Below are positions 17,443-26,217 of a stretch of 64,000 nucleotides of DNA, in pieces. This DNA comes from Mycobacterium adipatum. Lineage in GTDB: Bacteria > Actinomycetota > Actinomycetes > Mycobacteriales > Mycobacteriaceae. Both the position numbers and the translations under genes were made by a program. The notes below the pieces were generated by a model. The model saw nothing but the letters and a program-made list of their open reading frames with translations. It made no database searches and had not been told where the DNA came from. The stretch spans positions 4,712,001-4,776,000 of the forward strand of contig NZ_CP015596.1 of NCBI RefSeq assembly GCF_001644575.1, in the 5' to 3' direction. How positions within the stretch are numbered: the stretch's first letter is position 1; the number at the start of each line of letters is the position of its first letter.

Positions 17443-20400
17443 ACAACCACACCGTCCTGGTCGCCAACCGCGGTGAGATCGCGGTCCGCCTCATCCGTGC
17501 CGCGCATGGACTCGGGATGCGCGCTGTCGCGGTGTTCTCCGACGCCGACCGGGGTGCGCCGCACGTCGCGCTGGCCGACGAGGCGGTGCGCCTCGGTCCC
17601 GCGGCGCCCCGGGACAGTTACCTGCGCGCCGAGGCCGTCCTCGCCGCCGCCGCCGCGAGCAACGCCACCATCGTGCACCCCGGCTACGGATTCCTTTCCG
17701 AGGACGCCGATTTCGCCGCGGCGGTGGAAGCCGCCGGCCTCGCGTTCGCCGGCCCCACCCCGGCGCAGCTGCGCGAGTTCGGCACCAAGCACACCGCTCG
17801 CGCTGCGGCCCGCGCGGCCGGGGTGCCGATCTTCGCCGGCTCCGACCTGCTCGACGATCCGGATGCCGCGGTGGCCGCCGCCGATGCGATCGGCTATCCG
17901 GTGATGCTCAAGGCCACCGGCGGTGGCGGCGGCATCGGCATGCAGGTGTGCCGCAACGCCGACGACCTGCGCACGGCGTACCGACGGGTGGTGTCCCAGG
18001 CCGAACGCAGCTTCGGCTCGGCCGGCGTCTTCGTCGAGCGGTATGTCGCGAACGCCCGCCATGTCGAGGTGCAGATCTTCGGCGACGGCACCGGACGTGT
18101 GCTGTCCCTGGGGGATCGGGACTGCTCACTACAGCGCCGGCACCAGAAGGTGATCGAGGAAGCTCCCGCGCCGGCCCTTCCCGACCTCATCCGGCAACGG
18201 TTGCACGCCACCTCGCGGGCATTGGCCGCATCCGTGCACTACCGCTCCGCGGGCACCGTCGAGTTCGTCTACGACGCCGAACGCCAGGAGGCATCCTTCC
18301 TGGAGGTCAACGCACGCCTGCAAGTCGAGCATCCTGTCACCGAGGCCGTCACCGGAGTAGATCTCGCAGCCTGGATGATGCGACTGGCCACCGGCGATGC
18401 GCGCATGATCGACGAATATCCCAGCGGCACAGTACCGGTGAACGGGCACTCGGTGGAGGCACGCGTCTACGCCGAGGACCCTACCCGGGACTACCGGCCC
18501 AGCGTCGGCACCATCACCTCCGTCCGCTTCCCCGACGCCGAGGATTTTCCCCATCTCCGGGTCGATACCTGGGTGCAGGACGGCACCGAGGTCACCGCGT
18601 CCTACGATCCGCTGCTGGCCAAAGTCATCACGCACGCCGATGACCGCGACACCGCGCTGACCCGGCTGGGCAACGCTTTGGCCGGCACCACACTGCACGG
18701 CATCGAGGCCAATATCGGAATGCTTTGTGCTGCACTTGATCACGATGGCATGCGCACGGCGAAGCACAGCACCGCAACCTTGGCCGAGGTCACCGATCCC
18801 CGGCCCCGGATCACCGTGGACCGGCCCGGCCTGCTCACCACCGTCCAGGATGTGCCCGGCCGGGTCGGGCTGTGGCAGGTCGGCGTGCCGCCCAGCGGCC
18901 CGATGGATGACCTGTCGTTCCGGCTCGGCAACCGCGCCCTGGGCAACCCCGAGGACGCCCCGGGACTGGAGTGCACGGCATCGGGTCCCGCGCTGCGGTT
19001 CACCCATCCGACGACGGTGTGTGTCACCGGCGCCGAATGCCTGGTGACCGTCGACGGGGTTCCCGTCCCGATGTGGGAACCGGTGACCATTGCGGCCGGC
19101 GGCGTCCTCGACATCGGCGCAGCCGACACCATGGGCCTGCGCACCTACGTGCTGCTGGCCGGTGGCCTGGACGTGCCCGCCTACCTGGGCAGCGCGTCCA
19201 CGTTCACCCTCGGCCGGTTCGGCGGGCACGGGGGCCGCGAGCTGCACGCTGGTGATGTCTTGCGCACCAAAGACATCAGGGTCACATCCGGTGGCCCGGT
19301 GCCACCGCACGAACGCCCCGTGTTCGGCACCGAATGGGAGCTCGCGGTCACCGAGGGGCCGCACGGGGCGCCGGAGTTCTTCACTCGCGGCGATATCGAC
19401 ACCCTGTTCCAGGCCGCATACCGGGTGCATTTCAATTCCGCCCGTACCGGTGTGCGACTGGAAGGTCCGAAACCGCAGTGGGCTCGTCCCGACGGCGGCG
19501 AGGCCGGCCTGCACCCGTCGAACATCCACGACAACGCCTACTCGGTCGGCGCGCTCGATTTCACCGGGGACACCCCCATTCTGCTCGGTCCCGACGGCCC
19601 GAGCCTGGGCGGGTTCGTCTGCCCCGTCACCGTGGTGTCGGGGCAGCGGTGGAAACTGGGCCAACTGCGCCCCGGTGACAGCGTCCGGTTCGTCCCGGTC
19701 CGCGCGGCCGAAGCACCCTCGCGCAACGAGCTCGGTCGTCGCCGGGTGGACCGACTTCCGCGCAGCGGGGACGGTGATGACGGGGTGCTGGCCCGGCGGG
19801 CCGGTGTCGACGGCGCACCGGCGGTCACCTACCGCCGCAGCGGCGATGACAATGTGCTCGTCGAATACGGGGACATCGTCCTGGATCTGGCGTTGCGGGC
19901 CCGGGTGCACGCCTTGCATCAGAAGCTGGCAGGCAGCCATGCGGGTATTCACGACCTCACCCCCGGGATCCGCTCGCTGCAGGTTCACGTCGACCCCGAT
20001 GTGCTGCCGGTGCCCCGCCTGCTCGGCTTGCTCGCCGAGATCGAGGACGAGCTGCCGGCCTCCTCCGAACTGGTGGTGCCGAGCCGCCGGGTGCGGCTTC
20101 CGTTGAGCTGGGACGACCCGGCCACTCGGGAGGCGATCGCCCGGTATACCTCCGGGGTCCGCGACGACGCCCCGTGGTGCCCGTCGAATATCGAGTTCAT
20201 CCGGCGGATCAATGGTTTGGCCGAACAGGCCGATGTGTATGACACCGTCTTCGCCGCGGAGTACCTGACGCTGGGCCTCGGTGACGTCTACCTGGGCGCG
20301 CCGGTGGCCACCCCGCTGGATCCCCGCCACCGGCTGGTGACCACGAAGTACAACCCGGCCCGCACCTGGACCGCGGAGAACTCCGTCGGCATCGGCGGTG

Positions 20401-21047
20401 CGTACCTGTGCATCTACGGCATGGAGGGCCCCGGCGGCTACCAGTTCGTCGGCCGCACCACCCAGGTCTGGAGCCGGTACCGGCACACCGCGCCCTTCGA
20501 GCCCGGAAGCCCCTGGCTGCTCAGGTTTTTCGATCGGATCTCGTGGTATCCGGTATCGGCCGAGGAGCTGCTGGAACTGCGCGCCGACATGGCGGCCGGG
20601 CGGGGCTCGGTGGACATCACCGACGGGACCTTCTCGCTGGCCGAGCACGACCGCTTCCTGGCCGAGCACGCCGAGGACATCGCCGCGTTCCGAGCGCAGC
20701 AGGCGACCGCGTTCTCCGCCGAGCGGGCCGCCTGGGAACGCGCCGGTGAGTTCGACCGCGCTGAACGGGCGGCTGCCAACACCCCGGTCGGTACCGAGGA
20801 TCTGGTGCTCGGCGACGGGGATCACCGCGTCGACGCGCCGTTCTCGTCGAGCGTCTGGAAGGTCGACGTGGCCATCGGCGAACAGGTCGTGACCGGCCAG
20901 CCGCTGCTGGCCCTGGAGGCGATGAAAATGGAGACCGTCCTGCGCGCACCGTCCGACGGGGTCATCACCCAGATTCTGGTCTCGGCCGGGCATCAGGTCG
21001 ATCCCGGCACACCGCTGGTCGTCGTGGGCCCGGGTGGGCGACCATGA
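17439..21047 (+). CDS. biotin-dependent urea/guanidine carboxylase
   Basis: Single-chain biotin carboxylase of 1202 residues. Domains in order: biotin carboxylase (about 1-450; VANRGEIAVRLIRAA, KATGGGGGIGMQV, FLEVNARLQVEHPVTE), a KipA/AHS2 domain (about 465-790; ITVDRPGLLTTVQDVPGR to GDTPILLGPDGPSLGGFV), a KipI/AHS1 domain (about 820-1040) and a C-terminal biotinyl domain with the biotin lysine in LEAMKMETV. It carboxylates urea or, when next to DUF1989 proteins, guanidine, using ATP and bicarbonate. The two adjacent DUF1989 genes argue strongly for guanidine. ATGA overlaps occur at both ends. Length and order match bacterial stand-alone carboxylases. Confidence 0.9.
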   Translation: MNNHTVLVANRGEIAVRLIRAAHGLGMRAVAVFSDADRGAPHVALADEAVRLGPAAPRDSYLRAEAVLAAAAASNATIVHPGYGFLSEDADFAAAVEAAGLAFAGPTPAQLREFGTKHTARAAARAAGVPIFAGSDLLDDPDAAVAAADAIGYPVMLKATGGGGGIGMQVCRNADDLRTAYRRVVSQAERSFGSAGVFVERYVANARHVEVQIFGDGTGRVLSLGDRDCSLQRRHQKVIEEAPAPALPDLIRQRLHATSRALAASVHYRSAGTVEFVYDAERQEASFLEVNARLQVEHPVTEAVTGVDLAAWMMRLATGDARMIDEYPSGTVPVNGHSVEARVYAEDPTRDYRPSVGTITSVRFPDAEDFPHLRVDTWVQDGTEVTASYDPLLAKVITHADDRDTALTRLGNALAGTTLHGIEANIGMLCAALDHDGMRTAKHSTATLAEVTDPRPRITVDRPGLLTTVQDVPGRVGLWQVGVPPSGPMDDLSFRLGNRALGNPEDAPGLECTASGPALRFTHPTTVCVTGAECLVTVDGVPVPMWEPVTIAAGGVLDIGAADTMGLRTYVLLAGGLDVPAYLGSASTFTLGRFGGHGGRELHAGDVLRTKDIRVTSGGPVPPHERPVFGTEWELAVTEGPHGAPEFFTRGDIDTLFQAAYRVHFNSARTGVRLEGPKPQWARPDGGEAGLHPSNIHDNAYSVGALDFTGDTPILLGPDGPSLGGFVCPVTVVSGQRWKLGQLRPGDSVRFVPVRAAEAPSRNELGRRRVDRLPRSGDGDDGVLARRAGVDGAPAVTYRRSGDDNVLVEYGDIVLDLALRARVHALHQKLAGSHAGIHDLTPGIRSLQVHVDPDVLPVPRLLGLLAEIEDELPASSELVVPSRRVRLPLSWDDPATREAIARYTSGVRDDAPWCPSNIEFIRRINGLAEQADVYDTVFAAEYLTLGLGDVYLGAPVATPLDPRHRLVTTKYNPARTWTAENSVGIGGAYLCIYGMEGPGGYQFVGRTTQVWSRYRHTAPFEPGSPWLLRFFDRISWYPVSAEELLELRADMAAGRGSVDITDGTFSLAEHDRFLAEHAEDIAAFRAQQATAFSAERAAWERAGEFDRAERAAANTPVGTEDLVLGDGDHRVDAPFSSSVWKVDVAIGEQVVTGQPLLALEAMKMETVLRAPSDGVITQILVSAGHQVDPGTPLVVVGPGGRP

Positions 21048-23545
21048 GCGCCACCGCACGGGTCCGCGCCGCCTACGCAGCCATCGCGGAGGCCGCACGC
21101 CCGGAGATCTGGATCACGCTGCGGCCGTTGGCCGATGCGCTGGCCGAGGCCGAAGCCGTCGACGCGTCGGAGCGGCCGTTGCCGCTGGCCGGGCTGGTCG
21201 CCGCGGTGAAGAACAACATCGACGTGGCCGGCATCGCGACGACCGCGGCCTGCCCCGGGTACGCCGACGGTCCCGCGGCCGACGACGCCACGGTGGTGGC
21301 CCGGCTGCGCGAGGCCGGCGCGGTCATCATCGGTGCCACCAATCTCGACCAGTTCGCCACCGGGCTGGTCGGCACCCGCAGCCCGCACGGTGCGGTGCGC
21401 GACGCCCGTCGCCCCGACCACATCTCGGGTGGGTCCAGCTCAGGCTCGGCCGTCGCGGTCGCCCTAGGACTCGTCGACATCGCGCTGGGCACCGACACCG
21501 CGGGGTCGGGTCGGGTTCCGGCGGCGCTGCAGGGCATCGTGGGCATCAAACCCACCGTCGGCGTGGTGCCGACCGACGGGGTGGTCCCGGCCTGCCGGTC
21601 CTATGACTGTGTCACCGTCTTCGCGCGCGATCTCGGTACCGCCGAGACCGCCATGGGTGTGATCGCCGGGGGTGCACGGCGTTTCCCGGCCGATGCCCCG
21701 CTGGCCGCACCGCCGGGACTCCGCGTCGCGGTCCCCCGCGCGCTACCCGGGCTGTGTCCGGAATGGGCGTCGGCATTCCGGGCAGCGGCCGACCGGCTCA
21801 CCGCGCAGGAGGTCGAGATGGTCGAGATCGACCTCGATCCGTTCCTGGCGGCCGCCCGGCTGCTGTACGACGGCGGGCTGGTCGCCGAACGCCACGAGGC
21901 GGTCGGGACGTTCGTCGACGCGCATATCGGGGCGCCGGAACTGGATCCGACAGTCGCGGGCATCATCGCCGCGGCCGGTGCGGTACCGGCCACCCGGCTG
22001 CTGGCCGACCGGACGCGGCTGGCCGAGCTGACGGCGGCAGCGATGGCCGAGCTCGCGGACTGCCAGGCCCTGCTCATTCCCACCACCACCGGACACCCCA
22101 CCATCGCGGAGGTCGACGCCGACCCGGTCGGGGTCAACTCCCGAATGGGTACCTACACCAACTTCTGCAACCTGATGGACCTGTGCGCGGTGGCCGTGCC
22201 GTCCGGAACCGATTCGCAGGGAACACCCTTCGGGGTCAGCGTGATCGCACGGGCGGGTGCCGATGCGCTGGCCCTCGACGTGGCCCGGATGGTGCTGCTA
22301 AGCGCCGGCAGTGTCGCGCTACCGGGTGCCACATCGGTGCCCGCACCCGAGACGCCCTGGCCCGCGCAGGCCGGCCTGGACACCACCGCCCTGCTGGTGG
22401 TGGGCGCGCACCTGCGCGGGCAACCGCTGGCCTGGCAGCTCGATGACCGCGGCGCCCGCTGGTGCGGGCCGGTGCGCACAGCTGAGCAGTATCGGCTGGC
22501 CCGCCTGGACACCGACCCGCCGAAACCCGGTCTCGCGCGTGTCGCCCCCGGGCACGGCACCGCGATCTACGGTGAGCTCTGGCTGATCGGGACCTGGATG
22601 CTCGGCGACTTCCTGGCGGCGCTGCCCGCGCCGATGTCGCTGGGCCGGGCCACGCTCGCCGACGGCACCGAAGTGGTCGGGTTCGGCTGTACCGCCGAAG
22701 CGTGGGATGCCGGGCAGGACATCACCCACCACGGCGACTGGCGGGCATATCTGCGGCGCACCAGCCCGGGCACCGGGGTCACCCGCGGCGATATCGTCCA
22801 CCGTGCCTGGCGGCGACTGGCGCTGGCGGTCCCCGGAACCACCGTGGACACCACCACCGAGGTGCAGTGGTTGCAGGCCGGCGCGTGCTACATCGATCTG
22901 CGGACCCCGGCGGACACGCCGGGGATCACCGGCCGCGCCCTGGACCAACTGACCCGTGCCGATCTGATCGCACTGTGCGGGCAGCAGGCCTTCGCCGGAC
23001 ACCTGCAGGACGACGACGGGCAGTGGACGTGGTCGCGGGAGGTCGATCTGCACCCCGCCGAACCCCTTCCCGATCGGGGTCGGCTTCATCTGGCCGGCGA
23101 CGTCCTCGTCGAAACCGGCATCGGGCGTGATTATTTCGAGGACTGGGCGGCCGGACCGCCCGCCCCGAACGGGCTGGAGATGTCGCTCCGCGACGAGTCC
23201 GGCCGGACCGGGATGTTGCTGCGCGTCGGTGAACACTTCGGCTACGTCCGCGGGCGCGCCGAGGGACGGACACCGGCACCGGGTGTGGCCCTGCGCGACG
23301 TCGTTGCCCGCGCCGATCTGGATACCGCGCGCGCCGTGATGGACCTGGAGATTTCACTGGGCACCGTCGAGGACGATCGCTGGGTCATCAGCCGATCGAC
23401 GCTGCCGTTCCGCGTCGGCGACGACCTGGCGCCCGATCTCGCGGCCGGCGAGGTCACCGTCGCAGAACGTGACACCGCAGGCAGACCCGTGCGGCGGCGG
23501 TGGGCGGTGGCCCTGGACCGTTCCGAACCCCTACTGGCTCGCTAG
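21044..23545 (+). CDS. atzF: allophanate hydrolase with an extra C-terminal domain
   Basis: Amidase-signature enzyme of 833 residues that should hydrolyse allophanate to two ammonia and two CO2. The Ser-Ser-Lys triad region is present: AAVKNNIDVAG (Lys), HISGGSSSGSAVAVALG (Ser) and GTDTAGSGRVPAAL (nucleophile). The usual AtzF C-terminal domain runs to about residue 585 (LVVGAHLRGQPL, GTAIYGELWLIG, TRGDIVHRAW). Typical allophanate hydrolases stop near 570-620 residues. Here about 245 further residues follow, containing TTEVQWLQAGACYIDLRTP, LCGQQAFAGHLQD and GRDYFEDWAAG. This looks like a separate family I remember as a stand-alone hypothetical protein. ATGA-coupled to the carboxylase. Confidence 0.88.
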   Translation: MSATARVRAAYAAIAEAARPEIWITLRPLADALAEAEAVDASERPLPLAGLVAAVKNNIDVAGIATTAACPGYADGPAADDATVVARLREAGAVIIGATNLDQFATGLVGTRSPHGAVRDARRPDHISGGSSSGSAVAVALGLVDIALGTDTAGSGRVPAALQGIVGIKPTVGVVPTDGVVPACRSYDCVTVFARDLGTAETAMGVIAGGARRFPADAPLAAPPGLRVAVPRALPGLCPEWASAFRAAADRLTAQEVEMVEIDLDPFLAAARLLYDGGLVAERHEAVGTFVDAHIGAPELDPTVAGIIAAAGAVPATRLLADRTRLAELTAAAMAELADCQALLIPTTTGHPTIAEVDADPVGVNSRMGTYTNFCNLMDLCAVAVPSGTDSQGTPFGVSVIARAGADALALDVARMVLLSAGSVALPGATSVPAPETPWPAQAGLDTTALLVVGAHLRGQPLAWQLDDRGARWCGPVRTAEQYRLARLDTDPPKPGLARVAPGHGTAIYGELWLIGTWMLGDFLAALPAPMSLGRATLADGTEVVGFGCTAEAWDAGQDITHHGDWRAYLRRTSPGTGVTRGDIVHRAWRRLALAVPGTTVDTTTEVQWLQAGACYIDLRTPADTPGITGRALDQLTRADLIALCGQQAFAGHLQDDDGQWTWSREVDLHPAEPLPDRGRLHLAGDVLVETGIGRDYFEDWAAGPPAPNGLEMSLRDESGRTGMLLRVGEHFGYVRGRAEGRTPAPGVALRDVVARADLDTARAVMDLEISLGTVEDDRWVISRSTLPFRVGDDLAPDLAAGEVTVAERDTAGRPVRRRWAVALDRSEPLLAR

Positions 23546-23550
23546 GACTG

Positions 23551-24582
23551 ATGATGACCACCACTTTCACCGATATCCCTGTACTGGACGTGTCGAGTCT
23601 GCTCGACGAGTCCGATCCGGGCTACCGCAGCGCGGTCGAGGCACTCGGCGACGCCGCCCGCCGTGTCGGTTTCGCCCAGATCGTCGGCCACGGTATCGAT
23701 CCCGCGCTTTTCGATGACCTGCTGGCCGCCACCACGGCGTTCTTCGCACTTCCCGATGCGGAGAAGCACCGCGTGCACATCGCCAACTCCACCAACCATC
23801 GCGGCTATGTGCCACCGGGCGAGGAGGTGTTCTCGGCGGGCACGGTGGACGCCAAGGAGGCCTTCGACCTGTCCGTCGAGCTACCCGCCGACGACCCCCG
23901 CTATGTGGCCGGCCACCCGCTGCTGGGCCCCAATCAGTGGCCCGACCTCGACGGCTTCCGGGAAGCGGTGACCGCCTGGTACGACGCGGTATTCGCGCTG
24001 TCCCGGGTACTGCTGCGGGCGTTCGCGGTGGCACTCGGCGAACCTGCCGACCGCTTCGATCGCCATGTCAGCGCCCCTCCCTCACAGTTACGCCTCATCC
24101 ACTACCCGTTCGATCCGACGGCAGCCGACCGCCCCGGAATCGGTGCGCACACCGATTACGAGTGCTTCACCCTGCTGCGACCCACCGCACCCGGGCTTGA
24201 GGTACTCAACGCGGCCGGGTCATGGATCGACGTCCCCCTCATCGAGGGTGCGTTCGTGCTCAACATCGGTGATCTCCTGGAGATCTGGACCAACGGCGAG
24301 TTCATCGCCACCACCCACCGGGTACGCAAGATCGCCGAGGAGCGGTACTCGTTCCCGCTGTTCGTCAACGTCGACGACGACACCGAGGTGGCACCGTTGC
24401 CGGCCTTCGTCCGCGACGGTGCCCCCACTCGGGCTCCGGTCATCGCCGGCGAGCACCTGTTCGCCCAGACCGCGCAGAGCTTCCGTTACCTGCAGCAGCG
24501 CCTCGCCCGAGGGGAGGTGACATTGCCCGAGGGCGCCCACCCGCTCGCGACATTCGGCCGGAAGGCCCTGGCCGCCAACTGA
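23551..24582 (+). CDS. 2-oxoglutarate/Fe(II)-dependent oxygenase, isopenicillin N synthase-like family
   Basis: Non-haem iron oxygenase of 343 residues. The iron triad is visible as HTD in GIGAHTDYECFTLL and the distal histidine in IATTHRVRKI; the 2-oxoglutarate-binding RxS is in EERYSFPLF. The N-terminal DIOX_N part has FAQIVGHGIDPALFDDLLAA and the GYVPPGEEVFSAG segment, similar in layout to the bacterial ethylene-forming enzyme. Members of this superfamily are known to hydroxylate arginine or homoarginine and release guanidine. It lies 5 bases after allophanate hydrolase, which suggests a role in producing or trimming the operon's substrate. ATGs at 23551 and 23554 are both possible. Confidence 0.85.
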   Translation: MMTTTFTDIPVLDVSSLLDESDPGYRSAVEALGDAARRVGFAQIVGHGIDPALFDDLLAATTAFFALPDAEKHRVHIANSTNHRGYVPPGEEVFSAGTVDAKEAFDLSVELPADDPRYVAGHPLLGPNQWPDLDGFREAVTAWYDAVFALSRVLLRAFAVALGEPADRFDRHVSAPPSQLRLIHYPFDPTAADRPGIGAHTDYECFTLLRPTAPGLEVLNAAGSWIDVPLIEGAFVLNIGDLLEIWTNGEFIATTHRVRKIAEERYSFPLFVNVDDDTEVAPLPAFVRDGAPTRAPVIAGEHLFAQTAQSFRYLQQRLARGEVTLPEGAHPLATFGRKALAAN

Positions 24583-24668
24583 AGCCCCCGCAATGGCGCG
24601 GTATCCGAAATCTCCTCCCCGGCAGCGTCGCCGAACTTCCATACCCCACCTCCCCGATGGAGTCCGCC

Positions 24669-26165
24669 ATGATCATCACCGGCGTTGCCATATTCCTGCT
24701 CATCCTCACCGTCAGCGGTGTGGTCTCCGCGCGCCGGGTGCGCGGAGACTGTTCGAACTACCTGGTGGCCGGGCGTGCACTGCCCGCCGTGCTGGTCACC
24801 GCCGTCCTGATCGCCCAACCGGTGGACTCCAACGCCACCATCGGCAATGCCGACCTGTCAGCGGCTTTCGGCTTCTGGGCCGGCGCTGCACTGCCGATCG
24901 GTCTGGCCCTGTGCCTGCTGCTGATGGGGTTGTTCTTCGCCAAGCGGATGCGTGCCGCCGACGTGGTGACCCTTCCCGAGTACTTTCGCAACCGTTTCGG
25001 CCGCAGCACCGAGGCGGCGTCGTCGTTTCTGACCATCGCCAGCTTCATCATCCTGTTGGCCGGAAACCTGGTCGCCGTCGGCTTCCTGCTCGAGCGCTTC
25101 CTCGGTGTCTCCTACGCCTTCGGCATTCTGCTGACGGTTCCGTTGGCGCTGCTCTACACCATCAGCGGCGGCATGTTCGCCTCGGTCTACACCGGTGTCG
25201 CGTGCGTGGTGGTCAATATCGTCGGGGTGATCTCGCTGGTGATCTGGGTTGCCTCCACGCACGGTTTCAGCGCGCCCGAGGGCATGGGCGCCGGTGATCT
25301 GGCGCAGCTGACCTCCAGCGAGTCCGGTGCGGTCATCAACTGGGCCACCATCATCGCGCTCGGTCTGGGCAACCTGGTGGCCATCGACCTCATGCAGCGG
25401 GTGTTCTCCGCGCGCACCCCGGGCGGTGCGCAGAAGGCCTGCTTCGCCGCCGCGGCCGGTCTGCTGATGCTGTGTATCCCGTTGTCCTTCGTGGCACTGG
25501 CCGCGGTGAGCATCGTCGGCGACGCGGCCGCCGACGGGCCGATCCTCTACACGCTGCTGGGCCAGTACGCCCCGGCATGGCTGGCCATCGTCGTCATCTC
25601 CGGGCTGCTGGCCGCCACCCTGACCACCATCAGCGGCATTCTGCTCTCGACCGCTGCGGTGTTGATACGCAACATTTTGCGGATCGACGCCGACGCGGTG
25701 ATCATGACGCCGCGGGTGCTGACCGCGACCCGGTGGGCGACGCTGCCGATGGCGGTACTGGCGGCGGTCGTGGCGCTGCGGGTGCCCCAGACCGGCATCC
25801 TGCTCACCCTGGCGTTCGATCTGCTGCTGGCCAGCCTGGTGGTGCCGTTCATCCTGGGCCTCTACTGGTCGCGCGGCGGGGCCGCGGCGGCATGGGCGGC
25901 GATCGTGGTCGGGATCGGGGTGCGGTTGACGTTCTTCGTGCTCACCCCGACCATCTACGGCGTCGACAACACCCTGTTCTACCTGCCGAATGAGTGGGTG
26001 AGCACCTCGGCCGACGGCTGGAGCACGCTGCTGGCCGGCGCCGCCTCGCTGGTCGCCTACCTGGTGGTGGCCGCCGTCACGCCGGGCCGGGCCGGGCAGC
26101 CTGCCGAGGAATCCGTGCAGGATGCCTCGCCCGCGCCGGCTGTGCTCACATCGGCACCGTCCTGA
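24669..26165 (+). CDS. sodium:solute symporter (SSS family), probable guanidine/urea-type uptake
   Basis: Integral membrane transporter of 498 residues with the SSS (LeuT-fold) pattern of about 13 helices. Signature parts are SNYLVAGRALPAVLVTAVL, FAKRMRAADVVTLPEYFRNR, ALLYTISGGMFASVYTG and VVISGLLAATLTTISGILLS. The family includes urea, proline and pantothenate carriers. Its operon position between the catabolic enzymes and the AmtR-like gene suggests import of the nitrogen source or its precursor. The ATG at 24669 is favoured by GGAG six bases upstream; an ATG at 24657 lacks such a site. The 86-base gap to the oxygenase shows no terminator. Confidence 0.85.
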   Translation: MIITGVAIFLLILTVSGVVSARRVRGDCSNYLVAGRALPAVLVTAVLIAQPVDSNATIGNADLSAAFGFWAGAALPIGLALCLLLMGLFFAKRMRAADVVTLPEYFRNRFGRSTEAASSFLTIASFIILLAGNLVAVGFLLERFLGVSYAFGILLTVPLALLYTISGGMFASVYTGVACVVVNIVGVISLVIWVASTHGFSAPEGMGAGDLAQLTSSESGAVINWATIIALGLGNLVAIDLMQRVFSARTPGGAQKACFAAAAGLLMLCIPLSFVALAAVSIVGDAAADGPILYTLLGQYAPAWLAIVVISGLLAATLTTISGILLSTAAVLIRNILRIDADAVIMTPRVLTATRWATLPMAVLAAVVALRVPQTGILLTLAFDLLLASLVVPFILGLYWSRGGAAAAWAAIVVGIGVRLTFFVLTPTIYGVDNTLFYLPNEWVSTSADGWSTLLAGAASLVAYLVVAAVTPGRAGQPAEESVQDASPAPAVLTSAPS

Positions 26166-26180
26166 GTCGGTCGGTCGCAC

Positions 26181-26217
26181 ACGTGTCGAGCCTGCCTTCC
26201 TGGCAGGATCGACACGT
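26181..26217. promoter_or_regulatory. long inverted repeat over the amtR-like ribosome-binding site
   Basis: The arms ACGTGTCGAGCCTGCC (from 26181) and TGGCAGGATCGACACGT (to 26217) are complementary except at one position, with a short TTCC loop. The right arm contains the AGGA ribosome-binding site and the first two bases of the GTG start at 26216. It could act as operon terminator, autoregulatory operator or translational block. Confidence 0.5.

Noticed and set aside
18129..21098. Very long open reading frame on the minus strand opposite the carboxylase gene
   Set aside because: It is the complement of a strongly coding high-GC gene with intact biotin-carboxylase motifs; the antisense translation shows no known domain and biased Gly/Arg/Gln composition.
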